Shown in pieces: positions 1 to 11,494 of a stretch of 64,000 nt of DNA. The DNA lies in NCBI GenBank assembly GCA_002286715.1, contig NSJX01000022.1:167770-231769 (forward strand), written 5' to 3'. Both the position numbers and the translations under genes were made by a program. Origin of the DNA: Dentipellis sp. KUC8613. Lineage: Eukaryota; Basidiomycota; Agaricomycetes; Russulales; Hericiaceae. Position 1 is the first letter of the stretch. The number at the start of each line of letters is the position of its first letter. The notes beneath the pieces are model-generated. The model was not told the DNA's origin. It searched no databases and was given only the letters and a program-made list of their open reading frames with translations.

Positions 1-87
1 TACCCTTTTTTCCCTGCGTGATCGGCTTCGTTCTTCTGGAGGAACTCCCAGCGGCCCCGTATATGTTAATGTTGATGTGTTCTTCGT

Positions 88-191
88 GCTTGGATGGCTC
101 AGTTGGTTAGAGCGCAGGTCTCATATTACGTTATGAGTTACGACTTCGTAATTAAATCCTGAGGTCATGAGTTCGATCCTCATTCCGAGCA
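88..191 (+). tRNA. tRNA-Met (CAT), elongator type, with intron
   Basis: A cloverleaf can be drawn: acceptor GCTTGGA pairs with TCCGAGC, followed by discriminator A at 191. The anticodon loop reads CTCATAA once a 30-nt intron at about 126-155 is removed; the intron sits just after position 37, the canonical eukaryotic site. The anticodon arm and T-arm resemble the elongator tRNA-Met of plants and fungi rather than the initiator. Internal A and B boxes (GGCTCAGTTGG, GTTCGATCC) are present, and a T-run suitable for Pol III termination lies near 210. Seen directly: stems, loop, intron. Inferred: elongator identity. Confidence 0.9.
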
Positions 192-2156
192 ATACAATTG
201 GTAACCCTTCCCTTTTTCCTTCTCTGGCATCTGTGTTCTACGAGCACCTCGATTCAAACGATATCGAACTTCTGGGAACGTCGACGAGCATTTGTGTGAC
301 ATTCTGCCAGATTGACTCTTTCATATCATTCCTTTGTTTTTCTGACCGCCATCTCCGTCATTCGATGGGAGATTGGAGGGCGCACGGACCGCGGTGACTT
401 CGAAACAATTCCAAAGAACGCGCGACACGTGATGTCATATTCGAAGCACGTGCTCGCCAGACGCGATTTGCAATCATCCTCTTCTCGCTGCGCGCCTCCT
501 TCATCCCCTTTCCGTTGGGCAATATAGAGCTCCCTCTGCCCTCTTGTCCACAAACCTATTTTCTCATATCTTCCGCTAGCCTCGTTCTTCTGGCGGAAGG
601 TTTCCTTTGTCGACGACGCCTGCTGACCATGTCAACGTCATTCACTATGAACGCGCGTACTGTGAGCAAGCGAATCAGAGACCGTGTTATTCGGACGTAC
701 CACCAAGCATCCGGTAAACACCTCTTAGTCCTGTCATTTTTAGCTCCTGCTCATTCTACATTGTGGTACAGGGACACGGATGATGCCGTCGGCGGCAAGT
801 TGTCGAGAACTTGAAGATCATAGTGTTCGATCACCCGGCTCGCATACATCAAGGCTTCGAGCGCCAAGAAGTCGTTTTCCCTCATATGACATTTTCTTTT
901 GCAGGGGCACATCACAAGGCAGCGATACACCACACTCTTAAGGCCCGAGATACGAGGACAGATATCCAGCTTCGTAAGTCGACACCAATGAAGCAGTCCA
1001 CAAAGCGTGCTCACCAATCTGCTTTGGCACCCAAAGCACCCTCTTGTATCTTCAAAAGGCACAACGTCTTCTGATTCAACGGTATGCTACTCGGATTTTG
1101 GGAGAAGCTGTGGGTGATTAAGCTCGGACATGCTGATCTCTCGGCGTCTGGGTGGCTTCATCCCGTTGCTGGTGCAGGCACGATCCGATCTGGCCTTATA
1201 CCATATGCACGATCGTATACGTGCAATCCCGGCCACTGGCCCTGCATAGTCTGTTCCATCTGCGCGGCGCAATTCTTGCTAGGCTGAACGGACGATATGT
1301 CGACTGTGGCGCCGGACGCAGGGGGCGTGTGTCGTATGCTTCTTGAAGGCCGGATATATGCAAGGTATCGTCCGTCCTGGGTTGAATCATGCGTGCTGGG
1401 CGTTGCTGACGACCATATGAAGGTACCCGGGCTAGCGAGCGTCGTGGCGCAGCAGCATGGTCGAAGGCAACACGTTACGGTAGGGTGAGATTCGTATCGG
1501 TCGATGCCGCCGGTCCAACAGGCGCCGAGGCACTTTCGCCAGTCTTACAGATCTGTTAAACCTCTCTGTCATCTGGACTCTAGGATGACTTCCGGCGTGC
1601 GGCGCCCTCCACGTACACCTCAATGACGAGGTTGTGGATACACTATGCTTCGCCACCAACACGGTGGAATGGAATGTGAACATCTGGAATGGCCAAGTGA
1701 GACGGGGCGCGCTGACGGAGCGTTCTGCAGGCTTACAGAGACCATTAGAAAGGGCTTAGCGAGCGGTATTTGGCGTTGTTGACGGCTGTGGGTGTCGGTG
1801 CGTGCAATATTCTGATTGGACCGCGTGTTCCGCCATGCCGGTTCGAGATGGTGTGTGAACGCCCAGTCCACGGCTGGAGGCACCGAAGCGGGTGATGTGG
1901 GCTTTGTGCGTTGTGAACAGGTCTCAGAACGTGAGTGCTGCGCAGGACACGGGGGAGCTCGAGTCCCTTGCATGCCATATCGATTTCCTTTCCTGGACGA
2001 GCGTCGACCCACTGCCGTCCGGTCGTGACAGCATCACCGGCGCTCCGTCTGCTTCTCCCAGAGCCCGATATCTTCAACTACTTAAAGCCTCGACCTTCAC
2101 CATGCTTCTCGACGGCCCTTCCCACCATTGCGAGCTCTCTGTCCCCGACGCTCTCC
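192..2156. other. Intergenic stretch, no gene recognised
   Basis: Only short overlapping open frames without family resemblance or a credible splice pattern are visible. The last few hundred bases are presumably the promoter and 5' leader of the MFS gene that starts at 2157. Confidence 0.5.
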
Positions 2157-4291
2157 ATGTCTTCGCCATCCAAGTCCCCGTCTCCGTCCCAGATGGACAC
2201 CGAAAAGGCACGCGAGCTCTCCCCCGACGAGTTCTCGCGGCAGTTCTCCATGACGCGCAGAGTCGCGCTTCTCATCCTCTTCTGCCTCGCCCAGTTCCTC
2301 GACACGTTCAACTACTCCGCCCTCTTCTCCGCCATCCCCACCCTCTCCGTGTCCCTCAACATGAGCAACTCCGAGTCCACATGGATCATCAGCGCCTTCA
2401 GTCTGACATTCGGCTCCTTTTTGCTCATCGTACGTGCTCCCATTGCACGCCGTCTCCGGAAGTTTCTCATGCATGTCGCGCCTGCAGAGTGGCAGGATCA
2501 GTGACGTATACAGCCCCAGTGAGATCTCCGAGCGCAGATGTCCGGTGCCCGCAGACCCGACTGATGGCATTTGATCGACAGAATGGACCTTCATCATTGG
2601 CATTGCTGCTCTCGGCCTAATCTCGCTCGGTGCGGGCTTTCTCAATTCACAAATCCCGCTTATTGTCCTCCGTGCGTTCTCTGGCATCGGTACGTATTTA
2701 TTTTTTATACTTGTTGCGGCCGGCACTGATAACGTTACGCAGCGGGGTCTATGACCATCCCCTCCGCGCTCTCGCTCATCGTCACCCTGTTCCCGCGCGT
2801 GGATGAACAATCCCGCGCAATCGGTGCCTTCGGCGGGTGCGGTGCCATTGGCAACGGTGCGTACGGCATTGCAATTTTTCTATCTCCTCATTTAACCCTG
2901 GTGATAGTGCTGGGCTACGTCGTTGGCGGTATCTTCGTCGAGTTTGCCACCTGGCACTGGTGTTTCTGGTTCGTGACGATCGTCGCGCTGCCCATCGCAG
3001 GCCTCACTGTCTTCCTCATCCCCGTCACGCCCAAGCGCGAGCTCGATGGGCTTCCGTGGAAGGATAAATTCCACCGTCTTGATATCATCGGCGTGTCTAT
3101 TCTGACTGGTGAGCTGAATTCATTTGTGGATTATTCGACGATCTCAATAACAAAGGGATAATTCAGCGGCCCTGATTCTGTTCATCTTTGCGGTCATCTC
3201 TGGATCCACGGATGGGTGGCCAACGGCCGAGGTCCTCGTGCCTCTGTTCATCGCGGTGCTCATGATTGTAGCGTTCTTCGTCTACGAGACCCGCATCCCC
3301 GTCGAGCGATCTTCCATGTATGCCCCCTTCCTGTGCTATCTTGTCTCCCGGGTGCTGACGATATCACGCCATGTAGCCCACCGCACACATGGTTCTACCC
3401 GAACTTCTCCGTCGTCTTCGCCGCCGCGCTCTTTCCGTTCTTCTGGTGGGCGACGATCTCGACGCTCTTTACTATCCTCTGGCAAGAGTCGTACCACCGC
3501 TCTGCGATCTCCTCTGCCGTCCATCTGTGCGTCCTATCCGCATATCCCACGACATCACTGAGCTGACTGCTGCCCACAGTATCCCGAGTAGTGTAATGGC
3601 CTTCCTCGTTAGCTTCACAGGACCTCTTTCACGCCGTATCAGCCCGAAATGGCTTATCCTCTCGGGCCAAATCCTGATCATGATCGCCGCCATCCTCCTC
3701 ACCTTCTCGAACGGCCCTGACAAGTACTGGCGCTTCGTATTCCCCGCCTTCGTCATCGGTGCCGCCGGTGCGCAGCTCATCTACACACATACCAAGTGCG
3801 TCGTCTCCCATCACCTCTTCCATGTACATTCATACTGACCTTCCATGCGCAGCGTGGCCATCTTCCGCACGACCCCGCCCTCCATGGCCGGCACAGTCGG
3901 CGCGATCTACAACGGCGCGCTGCAGCTCGGCTCGGCGGTCGGCCTCGCGTCCGTCCAGTCGATCACGAACACCATCGACGACCAGAACGGCGGGAACGAC
4001 TCCTTCGTGGGCCGCCGCGACGCGTACTGGTTCGTGTTCGCGCTCATCTGCGCCGAGGCGCTCGCGACGCTCGTGTTCTACAGCGTGCGCGCGGAGCGCG
4101 AGCACGCGGTCGAGCTGCAGGACGAGCGCGACCGCCAGGAGGCCGAGCGGAGCCGGGACGCGAGCCGCAGGGAGAGCACGCTGCACGAGAAGAGCGATGT
4201 GCAGCGGAAGGAGGGCGACTCGGGAGCGGCGGTGAACGGGGTTGCGAATGCTGTGCCGGCGGGGGGAGCGGATGCGGCGCAGAAGGCGTAA
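2157..4291 (+). CDS. DHA2-type major facilitator (14-TM multidrug/H+ antiporter family)
   Basis: Nine exons give a closed frame of 560 aa: 2157-2429, 2488-2518, 2582-2689, 2743-2856, 2908-3108, 3167-3317, 3377-3526, 3580-3795, 3853-4291. After a Ser-rich cytosolic N-terminus come repeated hydrophobic helices. The family signature motif A is at the exon 1/2 junction (SGRISDVYSPK, loop 2-3), followed by an RAFSGIG motif in TM4. The C-terminus is charged (EREHAVELQDERDRQEAER), likely a cytosolic coiled tail. Length and the number of hydrophobic blocks fit 14-TM DHA2 drug or siderophore/azole exporters of fungi. Substrate cannot be told from sequence; no biosynthetic cluster surrounds it. The Met at 2157 was chosen because it opens the exon closest to TM1; another in-frame Met follows at SQMDTEKA. 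Confidence 0.88.
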
Positions 4292-4870
4292 GGCGTGAAG
4301 GAGTGTGCATACATATAGATAGAGAGCGTGTTGTACGGCGGACACGTCTGGTCACGAGCAGCAGCATTGTCATTCTTGGTACTCTACACCTACACTTGAG
4401 GCTACTACCTCCCCACTCGCGTTGTGTAGCCTAATTATTACACCCCTAGCATTAGCATCGCATTGCATCGTTTACGACACCCCACGTAGATTATTTTTGA
4501 TGACTCGGATTCTGTTTTTGGTGTGTGCCGAATGAAATCTGCTCTTCTCTGGTTGGAGTTGGCAGCTTTTATGGTTTTGAACGACTCGACTCGAGGAGGA
4601 CTTGAAGTGCGGCGGATGCTTGCCGATGCCGGCTCGGCGGGAATATCGCCGCGGAGTTTGATTTTCGGCGACAAGCGCTGGTTTCGACGGAAGCAAAATC
4701 CCCCATCATGACTACCTCCCATTCTATACACTTTGAACCTGGCCTATGCTACCGCTCATTTCTGGTGACCGAGGGCAGCTTATCCCTGGATTCACCCCCG
4801 GGCATCCGTCTATGATACACTGGATTTATTTTACTTTCGTGTCGTCGTGTCCATCGCGGGCCCAGCCCAC
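4292..4870. other. Convergent intergenic region
   Basis: Lies between the 3' ends of two convergent genes (2157-4291 plus, 4871-5456 minus). It should hold both 3' UTRs; nothing else is recognised. Confidence 0.5.
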
Positions 4871-5456
4871 TCAGTAGTCCTTCTCCACCCAGTTCCCCTT
4901 CTCATCCATGACCACCTGCATAGTGCTCCACTTTGTCTTGTCCACCCACTGATCCCCCAAGAATCCATCCAGCCAGTATATATGGATCTCGCCCGTCACG
5001 TCGTACCAGTACCCCGCGACGCGCGGGTCCGGGCCCAAATACTCATGCCTGCACCGTCACCTCACTCAGCCTCCAGCCTACAAAGCATCAAAGCACGCCG
5101 AACCACGCGACCACGCACCTCCTCGCAACGACGCGGTCCGCCGTGACATAATTCACCCACCCCTCCGCCGCGGCGCGCGCAGCATCGACCAGCTCCTCAT
5201 AGTGGCGGAACACGAACACGTTCAGGTCCGTCCCGGGCCACACGACGCGCACGTCCTCGCCCGCGGCGCCCTCGCCCATGTACGTCCGCGGGAGGTGGAT
5301 GCGCGCCTTGGCCGGCAGCACGCGCTTCTCCGCGGGCCACCGGTGCACCGGCCACGCGCCGCGCCGCCGCGCCGTCGTCAGCGCGGCCGCCGCGGCCGCG
5401 CGCGCGGCGGGGTCGGGCGCGGGCAGGGGGGCGTCGGTGGGCTCGGGCTTTACCAT
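4871..5456 (-). CDS. Small two-exon gene, unknown function
   Basis: Exons 5119-5456 and 4871-5048 join in frame across a 70-nt GTGCGT...CAG intron to give 171 aa. The protein begins MVKPEPTDAPLP, has an Ala/Arg-rich stretch (about residues 15-35), then a compact acidic/aromatic part with EDVRVVWPG, EEGWVNYV-like and, in exon 2, GYWYDVTGEIHIYW and DQWVDKTKWST, ending in GNWVEKDY. The high Trp and Tyr content suggests a small folded domain; no signal peptide or TM helix. I do not recognise the family. The ATG at 5456 is preferred because upstream codons in the same frame are only the pentanucleotide repeat. It is convergent with the MFS gene and tail-to-head with the next MFS gene on the same strand. 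Confidence 0.7.
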
Positions 5457-5480
5457 GGATTGGATTGGATTGGATTGGAT
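5456..5480 (-). repeat. Five copies of a pentanucleotide abutting a start codon
   Basis: TGGAT repeated five times on the plus strand; on the minus strand it reads as ATCCA units running directly into the ATGG start of the small unknown gene. It could change leader length or Kozak context by slippage, but that is inference. Confidence 0.85.
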
Positions 5481-5750
5481 GGGGAGGGCAGCTGTAATTT
5501 TCTGCATCGGGGAGGGCGCGTGCCCGATTGGGACGCGGCGGGGTTTAGGGCCGGGCGCGCGGCGGGAGGCTGTAGGCGGCGCGCGGGTGGCTGGAGGTGC
5601 AGTCGCTCTTTCTGTCAGATGCTAGAGATACATCTACATATGTACATGGAGCAAAGTGCGTATTGGCCTATGGTACATTTCTAATCTATACTATATACAG
5701 TCATGTACCATTTCCGGATCCTTTCCACTTACACTGATTTGTGACGGGTA

Positions 5751-7865
5751 TCATGAGCGCGCGAGGGGCTTCTCGCGGATGAAGAACGACGACACGAGTG
5801 CGCAGACGGCGAGGCCGAGCGAGAAGAAGAACACGGAGTGGATCGACTGCTCGTAGGACGTGCGCACGACGGCGCGCACGGCGGGGTCGAGCGTGTCGAT
5901 GTATGTGAGCGACTCGCGCACGCGGCTGACGATCTGGCGGCATGTCAGTAATCCGGCTCATGTCGAAAGAGCTACATAGAGGGAGGCTCACTTCCTCGAC
6001 GTCTTGCCCTTCGAGACGCGAGCGCAGGTAGCGGCGGAGGGTGTCTTGGAACAAAGTGCTGGAAACAGCAAGGCCCACGACTGAACCTAGAGAGCGGAAG
6101 AGGTACGAAACTGTGTCGACCGCGTGAGATCACGCCTGACAGCATGCTAAGAAAAAAAGAAAACCTCACCAGCAGTCGCGACGGCCTGGTCCGCAGGACC
6201 CGCGTGCGCGATGAGTGCAATGAGCGTCGTCGTGATGCCGCTCCCTGCAACACCATAAGCTGCATATGTGAGAAAATCAAGCCGAGAGGCATACCGTTTC
6301 CGATACTCATCAGCGTGAGACCAATCTCCAACACCGGCAGGGAGTACGCTATGATGGCGGTCACAAGCGTAACGAGGGCAATCCCGCCGACCATGATGAA
6401 GTAGTTCGTAACCGTCAGCACATGGTACTTCCCAGTAGCCTGCATAATGAGGCCGCTTCCCAAGCTGCCTGTGACGCCCCCGACAATGCTCGGCAGCAGC
6501 ACCAGGCCGCTGTCCTTCGCAGACCCGAGACGCACCGCCTGCACGTAGAGCGCAACGTAGAACACGAGCGACATGCTCGACGCGACGCTGAAGAAGTTGC
6601 ACAGGTAGCTCGCGAGCAGCATCGGGTTGAGCGCGATGCGGCTCGGCGCGAACGGCTCGCGCGCAAGGCGGGTCTCTACGAGCCCGAAGAGCGCAGAGAG
6701 CACGGCGGCGGCGGCGAGCGCGCCGACTGTGAACTTGTCGTCCCATGCGACGTTGCCGCCGCGGTCAAGGCCTAGCAGGAGGCAGGACACCGCGAGAACG
6801 AGCGTGAGGGAGCCGGCGAAATCGATCCGCTTCAGGCGGGCTTTGAAGTCAGCTGCGACGGGCTTGGGCAGCTTCAGTGCGATGGAGACGGAGGTGAACG
6901 CAAGGACGGAGATGGGGACCTGGAAGAGGAAGGCCCTGGTTCGGAGGAAGGTGGTCAGCGAAGAACGGTCATGGTATAAGGTAGAATGACAGACCAGCGC
7001 CAGCCGATGCTGTCTGCGAGGAGACCGCCGAGGGGCGCGCCACAAGCAGATCCGGATGCCCAGACGATGTTGATTATGCCTTCGATGTCGAGGCTGTCAA
7101 AATGGCACGTCCTGGTTGAGGGTGGGTTGGAAGGCACTCACCTTGCCATGTCCCTCGAGAGCGCAGGGGAATGATGTCCGACATGATGATAGACACAATG
7201 CTAATGGGATATCGTTAGTGTGAGGCTTCTCAGAATAGAGTACATGACGTACGTAGACATCCCTCCACCACCAATACCAGCGAGAGCCCGCGCTGCGATA
7301 AGCTCATTCATGTTTCGGGCAAGGCCGCAGAAAAGGCATCCCAGCGCGAATATGGAGTAGGCGAACAGCAAGCACGGCTTGCGCCCGAAGATATCGCTCA
7401 GCTTTCCGTACAGAGGCCTGTGCAGGATGGCGCTGAGGTTGCGCAAGAAATACACTGAGCATAGCAGACGCACTGGAAGCTGGTCGAAGTCAGCATGTAC
7501 CCCGTTGCGATCCAACTGGTGTTCTGCAGTTGCTTGAGGTCACTACCAATAGCCGCAAACGAGGATGCGACGATGGTATAGTCCATCGAGGCCAGGAACG
7601 TTCCGACTGCCATGGGCATGATCTATCCCTCAGCAGAACCCGTCAACATTATCCCTTCAACTGGAGATAGGAGCGCGCTCACCGTCGTAGCCAGGGCTGC
7701 AAAGCTTTTGCCCGGGTCTTTGTCCTCAGGCAAAGGCGACTCCGCTGCACTGGGTCCTGCAGACGGGTCGTGCTCTGCAACCTGGCTGTCCCACTCCTCC
7801 TGGACATTCTTGTGGGCAGTCCTATTCCGTTCCTCGGAGAGGAGAGGGGTCGTCTCGTCCGACAT
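5751..7865 (-). CDS. MFS transporter of the vacuolar basic amino acid (Vba/Fnx1) type
   Basis: Nine exons close to 552 aa: 7683-7865, 7474-7622, 7253-7417, 7142-7200, 6995-7079, 6295-6935, 6170-6244, 5992-6110, 5751-5933. The N-terminus MSDETTPLLSEE carries an acidic dileucine-type signal of the sort that directs fungal transporters to the vacuole. TM1 contains the family hallmark FLASMDYTIVASSFAAIGSDL (Asp in TM1), TM2-3 the motif PLYGKLSDIFGRK, and TM4 RALAGIGGGGM. These are typical of Fnx1/Vba proteins that move lysine, histidine or arginine into the vacuole, and of close drug-exporting relatives. The donor of intron 5 (GTCTGT) and the acceptor of intron 4 (GAAG) are slightly unusual but needed for frame. 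Function by family; substrate is inference. Confidence 0.88.
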
Positions 7866-8190
7866 GTCGCTCGGTTCTATGTAGTACTCGCGGTCGGACT
7901 CGCAGCGCAGCAGGGTCGAACCACAGACCGAGACGACGATGGGATTATGGGATACGTTGACAAGACGCAAGGCTTGTGCTGGTTCTGCGGAGCCCGCGCA
8001 ATTTCGATGCGGCAAGCCGCAACCTCCGTCGGATCGGCTTCCGACAGCGATTGCACAGAACAAGACCCTCCGGCTAGTATGTGCGCCCTTTCTCAGATTC
8101 TTTCTCTATATACTTATGACACACTACCCAATTGCATCTAAGAAGACCTTCCAGGATGTCCGAGAAAAAAAGGATCCAGAAATACATAAT

Positions 8191-8262
8191 TGACCACCGC
8201 AGGGGTCGAACCTGCAATCTCCTGATTCGTAGTCAGACGCGATGCCATTTCGCCAGGCGGCC
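8191..8262 (-). tRNA. tRNA-Arg (ACG), intronless
   Basis: Acceptor GGCCGCC pairs with GGTGGTC (two G-T wobbles); D-arm GCGA/TCGC, anticodon loop CTACGAA with anticodon ACG, T-arm GCAGG/CCTGC, discriminator A. A run of seven T (minus strand) at about 8165-8171 fits a Pol III terminator. The 72 nt are identical to the plus-strand copy at 53649-53720. Confidence 0.93.
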
Positions 8263-8593
8263 ATGTCAACAATCTAACAGTGCCACACCATACTTATCAT
8301 AACCCAACAGGCAAGTCACGTCCTCACCGTCAGTGGACGCGAGCGAGTCTCTTCAAGTTCAGGTATACGCATCTCAAGCACTGTTTTCTGAACCGAGACA
8401 TGCACATACAGTACCAGGAACACCATAACAGCAGACCATGCGCCATACCGGCACCCACGAACCACCCGGACCGCAGTACCACCAGCAGACGTTCCCATGA
8501 CCCATGAGCACATCGATCTCCTCGCAGCGGGACACCGTCGCCCTCCATAGTCAAGTTCAACCCCCTTCCACCACTCCTTCCTCCCAACACACC
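8263..8593. other. Intergenic region upstream of the aldolase gene
   Basis: About 330 nt, divergent between tRNA-Arg and the plus-strand aldolase. Presumably holds the aldolase promoter; no clear TATA element. Confidence 0.45.
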
Positions 8594-9836
8594 ATGACCT
8601 CGCACCCCCTCCTCCGCGCGCTCCAATCCCGCACGCCCGCCCTCGGCGCATGGCTCACGCTCCCCGGCGCCGCGCACGCGCGCCTGCTCGCGCAGTCGAG
8701 CGCACACCTCTCCTGGCTCGTCGTCGACTGCGAGCACGGGCTCGTCCCGCTGCAGGCCGGCGCGGCAGACGCCGTCGCCGCGATCGCGGGCGCGGGCGTG
8801 AGCCCGCTCGTGCGCGTGCCCGCGACGGGCGCGAGCGGCGCGGGCGGCGTGGGCTGGCAGATCAAGTACGCGCTCGACGTGGGCGCGCGGGGCGTCGTCG
8901 TGCCCATGGTGCGTCTCGGGCGCGTCTCATCCCTCTGGGTCCAGCTAGCTGCTACCGGGTGTCGTCTCACATGTACTGACGCACGCAGGTGAACACCGCC
9001 GACCAAGCATCCCTCGTCGCGCGCGAGGCGCGCTTCCCGCCCGCGGGCGTGCGCGGCTTCGGCTCGCCGTTCACGCACGGGATCTGGGGCACGAGCGCGG
9101 GCGCGTACCTCGCGGGCGCGAACGGGAGCGTGCTCGTGCTCGTGCAGATCGAGACGCGCGAGGCGGTGGGCAATCTCGAGGCGATCGCGGCCGTGGAGGG
9201 AGTCGGTGAGTGCGCGTGCGCGTTTCTTTGGCTTTGTTTTATTTTGTTAGGTGGTTGAGTGGTACATCGGAGATGTGTGGGTTTTGAGTCGTGGCATGGT
9301 GACTTGGGGGCCGCGGGATCGTAGTACCCCGCTCCTGTATCAGCGCTCCGGCTTGCATCTTCGAGATCTGCGAGCCGCAGAAGCCACAGCCAATACTAAC
9401 CCACCACCACCACCGCCCACAGACGTCCTCTTCATCGGCCCCTTCGACCTCTCGCTCTCCCTCGGCTTCCCGACGCCCTCGCCCGACCCACACCCCGAAG
9501 TCGAGAAGGTCATCCAGCACATCCTCGAGGTCGGACATGCCGCCAATAAGAAAGTGTACGTCCCCCCCCACCTCTCATCCCCGTCTCCCTTTCACGCAAC
9601 GTGTCAGTTCCTAAGTTGCGCGTTTCGCCAGGGCGATCTTCTGCACCTCCGGCGCGCAAGCCGTGAACCGCGCCAAGCAAGGGTTCGACATGGTACGTCG
9701 CCCTCTCCCCCCGCCTTTTTGTTCTGCAGTCATACACATACCCAACGCGCCTTAGGTGAACGTGACAGCCGACACGAACGTCCTCACGCAAGGCATGGCA
9801 AGCGAGCTCGCAATCGCCGCCGGCCAGACCCAATAA
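8594..9836 (+). CDS. HpcH/HpaI aldolase/citrate-lyase family enzyme
   Basis: Five exons (8594-8908, 8989-9205, 9423-9555, 9632-9692, 9756-9836) give 268 aa, the usual length for class II pyruvate-type aldolases such as 2-dehydro-3-deoxygalactarate or 4-hydroxy-2-oxoheptanedioate aldolase. Key motifs are visible in order: GAWLTLPG at the N-terminus; VVDCEHG with the conserved acid/His; SPLVRVPATG with the catalytic-type Arg; ALDVGARGVVVPMV; LVQIET with the metal-ligand Glu; and FIGPFDLS with the second metal-ligand Asp. These enzymes cleave or form 2-keto-3-deoxy acids reversibly to pyruvate plus an aldehyde, with a divalent metal. No signal peptide, so cytosolic. The precise substrate is not determinable. 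Confidence 0.9.
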
Positions 9837-10054
9837 GCCAATCGCCGCTGACCATGCCCCCGCGCCGAACTGTACCCAGTATATAAGTAGCAGAGAAGGA
9901 AGTGTACGAATAACCACCACCACTACGTCTCCACCGCCGTCGTACCAGTACGTGTATACATACACATACGCATTCACCGGGGCTCGCCCGCCCCGCCGCA
10001 GCCCAGCCAATCCAGAGAACTACGCATCCCGCACCGGCCACGACCGCGTCCCAA

Positions 10055-10080
10055 CCACGCCCACGCCCACGCCCACGCCC
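10055..10080. repeat. CCACGC hexanucleotide tandem repeat (about 4 units)
   Basis: Four perfect CCACGC units plus a partial one, just downstream of the stop codon of the Rds1-like gene (minus strand), i.e. in its 3' UTR. Confidence 0.85.
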
Positions 10081-10095
10081 ACATGCCCAGGTTGA

Positions 10096-11494
10096 TCAGA
10101 ACGGCAGCGTCTCCACTTCCCCTGCTGAATTGAAAGCAAACTCGAGCATCACGGGTCCCGCAATGGTGCTCTTGTCCTCGACCGCCTCCCCGTTCGTCGT
10201 CAGCACCAGGTACACGGTCCCGCGGAGCTCCGGCGGGATGTATACGCTCCTCCTGTCCGCGTCGATGGGCACCACGAGCGCGTCGTCGCCGCTCAGGAAC
10301 GCCGCGAACAGCGGCGTCTGGCCGTCGGTGTGGTCGTCGAATTGCAGCTGGACGGTTGCGCCGGGCTGGGCGGCGGTTGGCTCTGTGAGTGAGAGTGAGG
10401 GGAACGCTTTGACGGGGAGGGGCGTGTTGTTGGGGGGGCACGAGGTGATGAAGGAGGCGGCGAGCGTGAAGACTTGGTTCAGGTCGAGGGGGGTCTGTGC
10501 ACGATGCAGGTGAGTATCCCAGTGGGTCAGAGGCGAGTGGGAAAGCCTGCCTCGAACGCGCCGCTCCAAGCTGCTCCTTTGCGCACAGCGGAGTTGATCC
10601 ACGCAGATTGACGCGCTTCAGTCGAGAGAATGGTCGCAGCCGCGAGGAGATAGTCCTGCATATATTCCCGCAGATGGTAAGTCCAAAGTGCGATCTGACG
10701 CCAGGAATCAACTTGCCTTGTTCTGGATGAACTTCGACGCGCCAACATACGCCGACGTCCCCACCGTCTCAAGCGCATGGCTAATCTGCAAGAACGCCTG
10801 TGGAGTGTCGTACGCACTACACACCCTCTCAGCTTCCCCATTTCACCGCATATGTATATGCGCATATACTCACAAATTGTACTCGCAGGCTTGCACGGCC
10901 TGGTCCCCGAGGACGCTCTCGAGGAATTGCACATGCGTCGCCTCGTGGTCCGCGATCTGCTTCACGCGGCCGTACACCCAGGCGGGCAGCCCGGCGTTCG
11001 CGAAGTCCCCCGCGGCGAACCTCGTGAGGCCGCCGGTATAGAACGCGTTCTCGAGGTGCTCGAGCGTGAGTGCGAAGTTGAGGATGTCCTTGTCTGCGTG
11101 GGGGGCGCGGTAGGTAAGGGAGAGGAAGTCAGCCCGCCGACGAATGAAAAGAGGGCATGGAGAGGGATGAGATGGGTGGTTATAAGGTAACCCAAGGGTA
11201 CGTTTGGCGAGGCGTAGGAAATGATGCGGGTGCGGGCAAGCCCAAGGAGGCCAGCTCAGCTCGCACAAGCGCACCAATGATCACAACGAAGAACAACCAA
11301 AGGAAAAGCTGGATACCCTACGCACCAGTCGGACTATCCGTCAGCGGCTTCGTAGGCACCGCGTCCGCATTGCGGCGCATGAGCGCCATCAGCCCGCCGT
11401 GCATCGGGCTCGGGCTCGGGTGTGGACTCGGGTGCGCGCTCGCGCCGCCCGCGAGGAGGGCGGCGAGCAGGCTCATGGGGATCGTGTATTTCAT
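10096..11494 (-). CDS. Rds1-like secreted ferritin-fold protein, copy 1
   Basis: Exons 11326-11494, 10874-11093, 10717-10816, 10551-10655, 10096-10494 give 330 aa. A signal peptide (MKYTIPMSLLAALLAGGASA) is followed by a His/Pro/Ser-rich linker and a ferritin-like four-helix domain (about residues 60-200) with DKDILNFALTLEHLENAFY and DHEATHVQFLESVL, the E...HExxH-type positions of the Rds1/desiccation-related PCC13-62 family. The C-terminal third is beta-rich. S. pombe rds1 is induced by stress, glucose and ammonia starvation; extracellular role unknown. Two introns need GC donors (AAG|GCAAGT at 10716; GAG|GCAGGC at 10550) because no GT is available at the conserved positions. The first intron is long (232 nt). 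Tandem paralogue downstream of copy 2 on the same strand. Confidence 0.87.
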
